A stretch of DNA of 64,000 nt from Siphonodentalium dalli. Its lineage: Eukaryota; Mollusca; Scaphopoda; Gadilida; Siphonodentaliidae. The stretch is taken from the NCBI GenBank assembly GCA_032622095.1, contig CP136066.1, forward strand, positions 95,257,319 through 95,321,318, written 5' to 3'. Made by a program: the position numbers and the translations under genes. Shown here one piece after another: positions 24,102 to 35,900 of the stretch. Every line of letters begins with the position of its first letter. The first letter of the stretch is position 1. The notes under the pieces are model-generated. The model ran no database searches. It saw nothing but the letters and a program-made list of their open reading frames with translations, and was not told where the DNA came from.

Positions 24102-24501
24102 GGGCCAAAAAAAATAATACCTGTGTTTAGGGTTACATGGTCCGAAATAATTAGGGTAGGTACATGTAGGTAGGGAATTATTTTATTTTTTTTCAAATTT
24201 TTTTATTCTGAATTCCATTGGGTCATTGACAACTCAATCTAGAAAGCTTCAAAATCAGATTAATTGAAAGGTTCAATACTAAATATTGTTAATCTTGAAT
24301 CATTCAGAGCACTAGACTAAAAAAACTTCTAAATCTTTTTTATATGAGAGGTTTGAAAATGGGTAAGATACCTTTCGATGCCCTTCCCAATGAGAAAAAA
24401 AAATATCTGTGTCTACAGTCCAATAAAAAGTTTTGGGTAGGCACCTTTTTCTAGGGTAGGTAGGGAAACCCTAAACACAGGTATATTTTTTTTTTTGGCC
24501 C
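24102..24501. mobile_element. MITE with GGGCC-poly(A) ends
   Basis: Left end GGGCCAAAAAAAATAATACC is followed by TGTGTTTAGGGTT. The right end is the inverted form ending TTTTTGGCCC. AGGGTAGGTA words lie just inside both ends. Superfamily not assigned. Confidence 0.7.
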
Positions 24502-25149
24502 TATCAAACATTCTTTTATAATTATAATTTTTCGCCTTGCATGCTTATTATTAATAGTAATTTCTTATATAGTTCCCGAACGTGATATTGGGATTTACCA
24601 CACAATGTGTAAGTATTAATGCTTTATCCATGTAAAAAAAACTACTAAAAATATATGCCCACTTAACTCGCAAAAGATACAATTAAACTTTCTTTATTAT
24701 GAACATAAAATAATCTCATAAAGTATGTAAAATAAACCTGCACAAAAACATCATAAAAGTAATAACTTGGATTTATTATGTGATATTATCCACAATTCAT
24801 GAAACACATACAAATAAACTTTATTTATTATAAACTTAAAATAATCTCGTACTCATGCCGGTATAATATATATGTAAAAAAAAAAACGGTAAAACTATTA
24901 AAATTCCTGCCCAAAATAGGTCTAAACCTAGGAAGATTCGGCCGATACAACCAGCCGAATCTTCTCAGCCGAATCTTCCCTCGGCCAAATCTTCACGGAC
25001 CCCAACTGCAAGCAAGTGGAGTGTTACTGTTAGACATTATGATTAAAAAGATAAAAGTTGTGTTACAGCTGAGAGTTTAAAAGCAGTTAAAATCAGTACC
25101 GGTATGCATCATTAATGGTAGTGATGCCGGTTGGGAGCCAGCCCCATTG

Positions 25150-25450
25150 GGGGTGCAGGTCATTTGATGGGAACGGGAAGATTCAGTTCTGTATTTTTCG
25201 GTCGCTGGAAGATTCGGCTAGTCTATTGATCTACTTAATTATTGCAGTGATTGTGGCTTGTGGGCAGCTTGGTCTTATTAAAAGAACTATTAGTTGTAAC
25301 AATAACAACTAATTAAATGGATTGTGGGATTATTTGCATGGGTCTTGATTAACTGAGTTGTAGTAATAACACACTTTATTATACAAATAATAGAATGAAA
25401 ATGATTAAAAATTTACACAAGCCCATATAAACAGAACAATACAAAGAGAC
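25150..25450 (+). repeat. Dispersed repeat with GAAGATTCGGCTG motifs, copy 2
   Basis: Direct, diverged copy of 22828-23170. Shared words in the same order are TATTTTTCGGTCGC, GTCTATTGATCTA, TTAGTTGTAACAA and GTAGTAATAACACACTTTAT. Confidence 0.65.
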
Positions 25451-25615
25451 CACTATTGACATTTTAACAGAACTATTGTTTATTTATTTCTATATACATA
25501 AATAAAATCGAAACATTTTATTACTATAATTTATTCAATAATGACGATTTATTGATGTCGTGGGTGATCTGCGCATTTCTCATTTGAATCCATCGGCACA
25601 CCGTGTAACCCGCAT

Positions 25616-26410
25616 TTATTATGCCCCCGACTTGAAGTCGGCGGGTATATAGTCGACGTCTCCGTCCGTATGTCCGTACAAACATTTTGCATAGCGCAGG
25701 TTTTGTCCACCCATTTTCACCAGAGTTATGGCCCTTTTTTTACTTAGAAAATAAAATTTTGTCCATCCGTACAAACATTTTGCATTATTGTTCAGCAACC
25801 TCTAGGCAGATTTAGCTCATATTTGTTATGGTGATAGAGCAGCATGGGGGAACAGCTACATGCATAGCGTGGGTTTCGTCCACCCATTTTCACCAGAGTT
25901 ATGGCCCTTTTTTTTACTTAGAAAATTAAATTTTTCTATTGTTTTTGGGTTTCCAGATGATAGCGTGAGCTTTGATGATTCGATTGCAAATCCCAGCTGT
26001 CCTTCATTTGGGATGGTCATATAGACCACATCGGATATCCATAGTTTCGTCCATGCTTAATCCGAATTGCTACAGGGGGGCAAATGCCACGCGACAGCGT
26101 ACCTCTTGTTAGAGAAATGTTGAAAATTTACAGGCTTGTTCAGGATCATCTCTTGATGGGAGCTATGAAATTTTAGCAATTTTCGATGAAAACATGGCTG
26201 CCGGCAGCCATATTGAATTTTACTCTTTGCATGACTAAATCCTTTGGCACACCCTACAGACCACATCCCTCATCTAATCACCACCAATCTTCATATGGAT
26301 CTTCGGTGTGACCTCTAGATGGGAGCCATCATTTATTTCCGAAAATTGGTTAAAAAACATGGCCGCCAGCAGCCATCTTGGATTTTACTCTTTGTATCAT
26401 TAACTCATTC
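25616..26410 (+). repeat. Helentron-like repeat fragment (CCCCGACTTGAAGTCGG head)
   Basis: The head CCCCCGACTTGAAGTCGGCGGG is a hairpin, followed by TCCGTCCGTATGTCCG, two blocks with GAGTTATGGCCCTTTTT, and then units with AACATGGCTGCCGGCAGCC and ACTCTTTGCATGACTAAATC. Diverged units of the same kind recur at 31020-32070. The boundary on the right is unclear. Confidence 0.55.
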
Positions 26411-26586
26411 GCTGCCACTCCCTCTGCCAGACATACAATACATGTATACAAGCATTATGGGTGTATATGAATAACATAGTGTATCTCAAGTATCGCTTGG
26501 AGTAATGGATTGAAACTTTATATGTAATAGACATTGGAGGACCTTGGAGGCCATCTTGGTTTACACACTAATGGCTATAAAAATAA

Positions 26587-27440
26587 GGCCTAAAAAAAAA
26601 GACGTTTGTTTCCTTTAACGAGATGGGGGAAAAATAGGGACGGTAGGCAGGCAAAACTTTTTTTTTTATTAAATATTTTTATTTTTCTATATTTTTATTA
26701 ATACGTGTATAATACTTGATATGAGCCCACATTATGGACTTCTTAGTCCCAAGGTGGTCAACCCATGGAATATAGAAACAAGAAACTCAGGTTCAAACTT
26801 ACAGATGATATACAAATGTATATTTCTTTCTTCATAAGAATATCAAATGCATTCCGCTGTGTGGTGATTTCCATAGTATCATGTTCAATCTGTTTTTCCA
26901 CGATCTCTCTATCACCGCAAACAAACTCGATATGGTTTATGTTGAATGCTGAAAACTCCTTAACTTTCATTTCAACATTTATGTCGAACGGTGCTGACTC
27001 AGCCGATGTACGGCACCTCACTTTAACCTGAAGTCAGTCTTATCCGTGTGGATTAAAAAGAAGAGTTCTTCAATTTTGGCTTCGTTGTCTATCGATCTGA
27101 TCTCTTTTTTGCTTCCGCAGCGGACACATTAGTCCAGATAGATAGCCACAACAACTTGCTGGCCTACGGAGGTAGCCATTGTTGCTGTTGTTGTGGTGTG
27201 AATTATGTTTACTTTCCAAAGCACCGGCTGTTTTCAATGGGATATACGTATCTATTTATAGTATGTGGGTATTTCCACCGGAAGCGATCGCCGTGCTTTT
27301 ATCTCTGTTAAATGCGTGAAACATTCACAGATACCATTATTATTTTTAAGTCAGTTTTTCGATGACAATAAGAAGTTTAGACTCCGCGCTTTTAAATAGG
27401 GTCGGTCGGGTTAGTGGAAACAAACGTCTTTTTTTTAGGC
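26587..27440. mobile_element. MITE with GGCC/T-poly(A) ends, 854 bp
   Basis: Left end GGCCTAAAAAAAAAGACGTTTGTTTCC is matched by the inverted GGAAACAAACGTC(T)nAGGC at the right. Just inside lie GGGACGGTAGG and GGGTCGGTCGGG. The ends and the GGTCGG motif are shared with 58702-59582. No transposase. Confidence 0.7.
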
Positions 27441-27819
27441 TTAAACAAGCATGTATGGGTATATATGGGTGCTAATGCAGAAATTGTAATGCTCAACATT
27501 TATTTCTCTCTTTAGCTTCAACTTTCAGGGAGGGAACCATACCCGGCCAAAATGTACTATATATACCCACATTTGAATAGGTCACGTTACCGTGGTGATT
27601 ATTATGAACTTTTGTGTGTGGTCACATATACCATAATTATCAGTCTGGGTGAACGTCGACTCTATATTTGAAATATAGAGTCTGGAGCTTATGTAGCCAA
27701 AACCATTTCTATTCAGCGAAGAGCTTCCCCAAAATGACGTCACGGATTAAAAAAAATACATCGATGATTGACAGGTGTCCCCACGTGTTATTTGTTGTGC
27801 TTCGCAATAGTAATGGCCT

Positions 27820-28000
27820 GTGTCGCGACATCAAATTACAGCAGATAATATTTGTCGTGTGTGCGACTATTCTTTTTCGGGAGATGAACTCGCTGCATCA
27901 CCCGGAAAGCTGCATCCGAGAGCAAAAAATAAGGTCGTCATCAAAAATGATGCTTTAGAACTATTTAAAAGCATAAAATTAAGTCATTTCCTCGGTGTTA
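27820..28000 (+). CDS. Possible exon or pseudogene with a CxxC motif
   Basis: The frame reads ADNICRVCDYSFSGDEL, then KLHPRAKNK and LELFKSIKLSH. The CxxC pair followed by basic and amphipathic stretches resembles the N-terminus of a zinc-binding protein, but I cannot name the family. There is no ATG in frame: a GTG stands where an ATG might have been, with TAA three codons upstream. Acceptor-like TTACAG precedes it at about 27841 and no good donor is evident. TGACGTCA, a CRE-type palindrome, lies upstream at 27735-27742. It could be a decayed first exon or chance. Confidence 0.2.
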
Positions 28001-28634
28001 ACTTTCAGATGATTTTTTTACGACAAATAATTTGATTTGCAAACCATGGTACAATAAAGTAAATCAAATACACGGACGTGAGTGAGTTCTATTTATATTT
28101 ATGGGAGGCCAAGTTGGTACCATGCGCAGGCCTATCTATCAGGTCTAGCACATCCTTCAAATTAATCCGAATCGTACCGAATATATAATTTCGAAGCCAT
28201 TGTTGCTGTCTGTTGTATTTGCAAGCATCGCTTTCGATCGGAGAAATTCCGCTCTGTTACTCCGCCCACTGACACTTGTTTATTAACCCATACGGTTTCA
28301 TTGGACGGAAAATAATTTATGCAATCAATCAGATTACGGAATCCCGAGGACTTGGAAATGAGATTTCGATGTTATCCGTCAGACCTTATATTCAATGTTG
28401 TAATGAATATTTAGGTATGAGTTTACTCAGACTGCATAATTATGTGCATACATTTATAGGTGCCGGTAATACAGTAACATTTTAATATATCGTATATATT
28501 GTCTTATGTTGTTGGACTTCTAACTATAAAGACATGTTGATATGTTTATGCAGCCACAGCGTCGGCCACCCCACATTGGTGACCTTGGTGGCCATCTTGG
28601 ATCTATATATAACGCCAGTATAACCATATGTTTT

Positions 28635-30640
28635 TAGCTCAACTTTACTTTGTAAAGTTTGAGCTATTGCCATGGCTTTGTCGTCCGTCGTCCGTGTGTA
28701 CGTGTGTGCGTGTGTTCGTGTGTGCGTGTGTGCGTGTGTACTTGTGTACGTAAGGCGTCAACAATGCAGGCTACAGGTCGTACCTTTCGTCGGATCATTA
28801 TGAAATTTGTCATAGCTGTTGACATCAACATTTAGACCAGAATATTTAATTTTGGGGTCATTCGGAAAATAAACATGGCCGCCAGTGGCCATATTGGATT
28901 TCAAAATTCAATCCATTAGCACGGGCTACAGGCCGTACTGTTTGTCTGATCTTCATGAAATTTGTCATGGATGTTAATATTGACATGTAGATGGGAACGA
29001 GTTATTTTGGGGTCATTCGGCCCAAAAACATGGCCGCCAGCAGCCATCTTGGATTTTACTCTTTGTATGACTAAATTCTTTAGCACGGGCTACAGGTCGT
29101 ACTTTTAGTCTGATCATCATAAATTTTGTCAAGAATGTTAATAATGACATGTAGATGGGAACGAGTCATTTTGGGGTCATTCGGCCAAAAAACATGGCCG
29201 CCAGCAGCCATCCTGTATTTTACTCTTTGTATGACTAAATCCTTTAGCACGGGCTACAGGTCGTACCTTTAGTCTGATCATCATAAAATTTGTCATGGCT
29301 GTTGAAATTGGAATGTAGATGGGAACGAGTCATTTTGGGGTCATTCGGACAAAAAACATGGCCGCCAGCAGCCATCTTGGATTTCAAAATTTAATCCATT
29401 AGCACGGGCCACAGGTCGTACTGTTCGTCTGATCACCATGAAATTTGTCATGGATGATAATATTGACATGTAGATGGGAACGAGTAATTTTGGGGTCATT
29501 CGGCCAATAAACATGGCCGCCAGCAGCCATCTTCGATTTTACTCTTTGTATGACTAAATTCTTTAGCACGGGCTGCAGGTCGTACCTTTAGTCTGATCAT
29601 CATAAAATGTGTCATGGATGTTAACAATGACATGTAGATGGGAACGAGTAATTTTGGGGTCATTCGGCCAAAAAACCTGGACACCAGCAGCCATCTTGGA
29701 TTTTACTCTTTGTATGACTAAATCCTTTAGCACGGGCTACAGGTTGTACCTTTAGTCTGATCATCATGAAATTTGTCATGAATGTTAATAATGACATGTA
29801 GATGGGAACGAGTCATTTTGAGGTCATTTGGCCGAAAAACATGGCCGCCAGCAGCCATCTTGGATTTTACTCTTTGTATGACTAAATCCTTTAGCACGGG
29901 CTACATGTCCTACTTTTAGTCTGATCATCATAAAATTTGTCATGGTTGTTGAAATTGGAATGTAGATGGGAACAAGTCATTTTGGGGTCATTCGGACAAA
30001 AAACATGGCCGCCAGTGGCCATCTTGGATTTAAAAATTTAATCCATTAGCACGGGCCACAGGTCGTACTGTTCGTCTGATGATCATGAAATTTGTCATGG
30101 ATGATAATATTGACATGTAGATGGGAACGAGTAATTTTGGGGTCATTTGGCCCAAAAAATGGCCGCCAGCAGCCATCTTGGATTTTACTCTTTGTATGAC
30201 TAAATTCTTTAGCGCGGGCTACATGTCATACCTTTAGTCTGATCATCATAAACTTTGTCATGAATGTTAATAATGACATGTAGATGGGAACGAGTCATTT
30301 TGGGATCATTCGGCCAAAAAACATGGCCGCCAGCAGCCATCTTGGATTTTACTCTTTGTATGACTAAATTCTTTAGCATGGGCTACAGGTCGTACCTTTA
30401 GTCTGATCGTCATAAAATTTGTCATGGATGTTAACGATGACATGTAGATGGGAACGACTCATTTTGGGGTCATTCGGCCGAAATCATGGCCGCCAGCAGC
30501 CATCTTGGATTTTACTTTTCTCTTCATGTCTATAAACATGTATTAGATATTCAACTTTCCACATTCCTAATGGCTCCATTGACTGTAATACATTAAATTA
30601 TTCCCTTTCCAAGTTGAGCTACAGTGTCATTGACACTTTC
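28635..30640 (+). mobile_element. Helentron-like element with 155/164-bp repeats, family M, copy 1 (complete)
   Basis: The head TAGCTCAACTTTAC pairs with GTAAAGTTTGAGCTA as a hairpin, followed by a GT/CG-rich microsatellite (about 28682-28750). Eleven repeat starts (CATGGCCGCC or variant) follow between 28874 and 30485, with spacings alternating between about 155 and 164 bp. The array ends in AAGTTGAGCTA (30611-30621), the inverted complement of the head, and the hairpin GTGTCATTGACAC (30624-30636). This matches non-autonomous Helentron (pearl-like) elements with central satellite arrays known in bivalves. Other copies: 15301 (minus), 37102, 49053. Confidence 0.75.
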
Positions 30641-31019
30641 ATTTATATTTTCCAACTTCATTATATTATCAGCTTGTGATAATGCTGGGTAGGTTGCTGT
30701 ATTTGAGTTTCCATTTTATATTATTGGTTAAAATGTGATAGCCAGAGACACACACATGTGACCTATGGATAAATTGACCATGACATCACCGTGCAAGTGC
30801 CCTTATATAACCACAGGCTTGCGTTATATATACAGTCCTGACTGTCCTATATACAGAGACTGTCTCTAAAGACTTAGCTGCACTATCTCCATGTTTCCTG
30901 GTGTTATATAGTCTGGAACGTATAGGCATGACATGTATGTGCTGATCACTGGGACTCATATATGTCATATTAACTGGACGGCCATATTTACACCTACATT
31001 GTAATGTACCCATCATGTT

Positions 31020-32070
31020 AGCTTCATGTACCCGATTTCGACTAAAGTCGCTATCGGCAGTGTACGGTATGGGTAATTGGACTGTAGTCACGATCGGCAG
31101 TGAAAGAGATAAATTGTTTGGCACATCCTACAGGTCACATCCCTCATCCGATCATCATAAAACTTCATACGGATCTTCGGGGTGACCTCTGGATGGGAGC
31201 GATCGATTATATCTGAAATTCATTAAAAAACATGGCTGCCGGCAGCCATGTTGGATTTCAAATTTGAATCCATCGGCACACCCTACAGCCCACATATACC
31301 TTTATCTAAGAAATGTTTTGTAAAACTACAGGAATGATTTGGATCACCTCTAGATGAGATATATCAAATTTGAATGATTTTCAATTAAAAACATGGCCGC
31401 AGGCAACCATTTTGTATTTTACTCTTTGCATGACTAAATCATTTGGCCCACCTGACAGACCACATCCTTCATCAAATCATCACCAAACTTTATAAACATC
31501 TTCAGGGTAACCTCTAGTTGGGAGCCAACGATGTTTCATGAAAATCGTTTAAAAACGTGTCTGCCAGTGGCCATCGTTGATTTTACTCTTTGCATTACTA
31601 AATCCTTGGGCACAACCTGCAGACCACATCTCTCATCTGATCGTCACCAAACTCCATAAAGATCTTCAGGGTGACCTCTAGATGGGAGCCCAAGATATTT
31701 TCCGATTTTCATTAAAAAACATGGTCGCCATCTGGGATCTTACTCTTTTCATGACTAAAATCCTTTTGGTAACCTCTAGTTGGGAGCCAACGATTTTTTC
31801 CGAAATTCGTTTAAAATGTGTCTTCCAGCGGCCATCTTTGATTTTACTCTTTGCAAAACTAAATCCTTGGGCACAACCCACAGACCTCATCCGATTGTCA
31901 CCAAACTCCATAAGGATCTTCAGGGTGACCTCTAGATACATGTATATAGCCTAATATATTTTATGAATTTCATTAAAAAAATATTGTCACCAGCAGCCAT
32001 CTTGGATCTTTCTTTTTTTTCATGACTAAAATCCTATTGTCTCAATGTACATGCTACATCCCTCATCTAT
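31020..32070 (+). repeat. Diverged Helentron-like tandem units
   Basis: The left part, TCGCTATCG...GGTATGGGT...CGATCGGC (31047-31100), resembles the 3' end of family L. Units of about 150-170 bp follow with AAAAACATGGCTGCCGGCAGCC, TTTACTCTTTGCATGACTAA and GTGACCTCTAGATGGGAGCC. They are more diverged than family M. Open frames here are repeat translations. Confidence 0.55.
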
Positions 32071-32105
32071 CCAAACTTCATAAGCTGAGTGTAGTTCTTT
32101 CTAAC

Positions 32106-32292
32106 TACAGTAATGCCCTAAATAATCGACTCATTAACCACAGCAGAATTATGGGTAATTTTTCAGGATTTTATATAGTTGGAAATATGGCTTTCCGATG
32201 AATGGCAACAAGCCATATTTCCAACTAAATCCTGAAAAATTACCCATATTTCTGCTGTGGTTAAGGAGTCGATTATTTAGGGCATTACTGTA
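32106..32292. mobile_element. Tc1/mariner-like MITE D, copy 1
   Basis: TA at both ends, terminal repeat CAGTAATGCCCTAAATAATC, and a nearly complete inverted repeat with AACCACAGCAGAATTATGGG and its complement. Only ~180 bp, so the RNA would fold into a long hairpin. It lies in the intron upstream of exon A. Confidence 0.85.
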
Positions 32293-32453
32293 CTTGCTTT
32301 GATGTAAATTTGACAAGTACTGACTTGTAGTCTTCAGAGTTCCTGTCTTTTCCGGCTTTACTCTCATGTGAGCGTCACAGCAGCCATTGATTTCTTGTTT
32401 TAAAAAATATAAAAAAATGTGTCAAACGTGACAGCCAATGGAAAAATCAAAAA

Positions 32454-32646
32454 TACAGTAATGCTCTAAATAATTGACTCCTTAACCACAGCAGAATTAT
32501 GGGTAATTTTTCAGGATTTAGTCAGAAATATGGCTTCTTGAGAGCTTTCCGATGAATGGCAACAAGCCATATTTCCGACTAAATCCTGAAAAATTACCCA
32601 TAATTCTGCTGTGGTTAAGGAGTCGATTACTTAGGGCATTACTGTA
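32454..32646. mobile_element. Tc1/mariner-like MITE D, copy 2
   Basis: TA flanks and CAGTAATGCTCTAAATAATT ends, with the same foldback interior as copy 1. Its right end is 162 bp upstream of exon A. Confidence 0.85.
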
Positions 32647-32807
32647 GCTATTTTTATGGGACAAGCAGGCTTCAAATTCTTGTAACCCTCTCCTATTTAA
32701 AAAAAGAGCAGAACACTCCATTTTAAGGGGATTGATTTTCCTCACCTCATGTCCCTGTTTTAAAATTTCATGGAATGGCTGTTTATTTTATGTTGTTTTT
32801 TTTTCAG

Positions 32808-32986
32808 TTCTCTTTGTTTCCACACTCTCCATATTGGCTGATGATAAATGTGATCCATGGAAATCAGTTGTACCCAGCATTGACCACCTTAATGATGATA
32901 AGTCAGACTTCGCCATTTCGTGCACACAGGACATGGACCTCTGCAGTACATGGAACTGTTCTGGCCTCTACAGTGCCAAACCAAGT
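32808..32986 (+). CDS. Exon A: signal peptide end and first cysteines
   Basis: The acceptor is a long T-tract ending TTTTTTTTCAG, and the donor is AGT|GTAAGA. It begins with the last two bases of a split codon and ends in phase 0. It encodes VSTLSILADDKCDPWKS, then SCTQDMDLCSTWNCSGLYS. Four cysteines and one N-glycosylation sequon. The open frame extending upstream from 32732 is intron read-through. Confidence 0.85.
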
Positions 32987-35900
32987 GTAAGATCATCATT
33001 TTTATTGCACACCTACATGTATTGGGCATTTTATTTTTTATTACTAGGTTTACAGATTTCCCAAACCAAAAAAATGCTGTTTGTCAAAACAAATAAAATT
33101 ATTGTACAATCAGTAACACGAAAATAAGAAATTGTCACATGGAAATTAGTTATGTTTCAAATATCGAATAAGAGCTAAATACAATGGTGTATGTGTGGGT
33201 ATTCAACAAAAGACCATAGGCAACGCTAACTATCAGGTATATTGTCACCACAGGCTGTCCAAACCCCAAGTTTATTGGTCAAATGTGTTGAAATATTTTG
33301 TAAAAGCAGGATGTTAGATATTTGACCTTTGCGCAGTAAGTAAGTAACACTGATAGAGTTTCCCCCTTGCAACACTATTACGATCGAAGGTAATCAAACC
33401 GGAGTGCAATACAGTTTGACAAGCGGAGTATATTGGCCATGTTTATGATGGTTATTTGAAGAGTTATTGTCTATCATCCATTACGGTACTTATACAGTCT
33501 CTAATTAGTCAGCAGAATAAGATCACTTTGTCTTTTCGTTTTGACAGTATTTTTGTTCCATATTTTTATATGAATCAAATATGCAGTTCTGCATGTTGTT
33601 AAAAGTGATAGTGCCGATGTTAGGATCATATCAATATATATTTCATTCTTGGTAATCACTATATGATGTAAAGGTATTACAATGTCATAATTTGTCGTTA
33701 GTTATATCAGATTAAATTAGTTTATATCCATTACAATGTTCTCCCTACATTTGTTTGGACCTGGGAAGGTATAATAACCCATGCTTATTATGCCAGTCTA
33801 TGGTCAGAAAAAAATATAAATAAAACCCTCACTCCCTCATTGATTTAAAAAAAAATTGCCTGAGAATCAAATAGCTTTTTAGTGCACCTGAGACGAAGTC
33901 TCCGGTGGAGCTATAGTCATCACTCCTCGTCCGTCCATCCGTCCATCGTCCGTCCATCCGTTTGTCAACAATTCTTTAAACATCTTCTTAGGAACCATAA
34001 GACCAAATGGGTTCATATTTGGTATGGATGTTCCATAAGTGACTCACATTCAGATTTGTTCAAATGAGGTCACTGCGTCAAATAGTTGCGAAAGCAGGGT
34101 GATAACTCTATTCCTCCATAGTAATTCTTAGAATGACTTCAGAAGTTCTCAAGAACCATTGGGCCGATTTAGCTTATACACGTATTTGGTATTGAGGGTC
34201 CTTGGGTGACTGGGGTTCATATTTGTTCAAATGGGGTCACTGGGTCAAATAGGGGCAGAGCCAGGGTCACAACTCCCAAAAAAAAATTTAAAACAAAACA
34301 AAACAAAAAATTAATTTGAACAAAAAACTACTTTAATTAAAAAAATAAATAACACCATTATAACATCCACCAGGGTGACTCAACCAAATTTGGTTTAAAT
34401 CAGTCTAAAATCAAGAACATGCAAACAGCAGATACTTCGAGATCTATGAGATATGAGGAAGGTGCCTGGGATCACAGAATGTTTACTTAACACCATATAG
34501 AACTCACATTGATTATAAAGTAATAAATGAAATGGCAGTGTTAACACAATCTGATTGGAGTGACAGCTCCTTTGATTAATAGCCTAAAATTATCTGCCTG
34601 TTAGAGAGTTTATTTATAAATGACCTATGATAACACATCCCAAGGCCAAGTGTGAATGATGAATCTGTCAGTTAGGCCAGTAAAACTAAATACCTGTTTT
34701 CTCAGGCAATTACATATCGGAAACTAGTTGAGAATGAAGGAGGCATTTTTCTTAGCTTACCTGAGATGAAGAATTGAGTTATATTTTGTGTGGATGGTCC
34801 CTAGGTGGCTGGGATTCAGTTCTGTTCAAATGGGGGTCACATGGTAAAAAAAAAGTGGCATAGCTTGGGACCTACCTCTTTCCATCCATAGTAATTCTTA
34901 AAACATCTTCTCAAGAATCATCAGGGCTATTTATCGGTAGCTTATAATTGGTATGGAAGGTCCTTGGGTGACAAGGATACAGATGTGTTAAAATGAGGTC
35001 ACCGGGTCAAATAAGGGCGGAGCCAGGGACATAACTTGACCATCCATTGTAATTCTTAAAATGTCTTCCTATCAAGAACCATCAGGCCTATTCATCTTAT
35101 TATACCCCCTTTTAAAAAAAAAAGGTGGTATACTGTTTTGCACCTGTCCATACCTATCCGTATGTCTGTCCGATGTCTGTTCATGTCATAACTTGAACAC
35201 TAGTGCTCGGATCTCAATGAAATTAGGTATGGATGTTCACTATTATGAGGACATTAAATAGAGGGTTCCATCGTTTTGTTTGGATTTTCCATTCTAGAGT
35301 TATTCATCTTTGTTTATCTGGAAATAGTGGCTTTTTGGTCCGTCTGGTGTCTGTTCGTGTTTTAACTTGGAACAGTAGTGCTCGGATCTCAATTAAATTT
35401 TGTATGGATGTTCACTACTATGAGGGCATTCAATAGAGGCTTCCATCGTTTTGTTCGGATTTTCCATTCTAGAGTTATTCATCTTTCTTTATCTCGAAAT
35501 GTTGACTATTTGGTCTGTTTGGTGTCTGTTCATGTCGTAATTTCAACAGTTGTGCTGGAATCTCAATGAAATTTGGTATGGATTTTCACTACTATGAGGA
35601 CATTAAAAAGAGGGTTCCATCGTTTTGTTCGGATTTTCCATTCTAGAGTTATTACACATCTTTGTTCATCTGGAAATGTTGGCTTTTTGGTTCGTCTGGT
35701 GTCTGTTCATGTCGTAACTTCAACAGTTGTACTGGGATCTCAATGGGATTTGGTATGGATGTTCACTACTATGAGGACATTAAAAAGAGGGTTCCATCGT
35801 TTTGTTCCGCTTTTTCATTCTAGAGTTATTCATCTTTGTTTATCTGGAAATGTTGGCTGTTTGGTCCATCCGATGTCTGTTCAGCTCATAACTTGAACAG

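Noticed and set aside
32732-32807. In-frame ATG at 32732 as start of the host gene
   Set aside because: It gives MIFLTSCPCFKISWNG before a strong T-tract and CAG acceptor at 32807; intron read-through is more likely than a first exon, though not excluded.
35061-35896. Overlapping open frames with repeated FHRFVRIFHSRVI-type peptides
   Set aside because: They are translations of the ~175-bp tandem repeat in successive frames, without start, splice or domain support.
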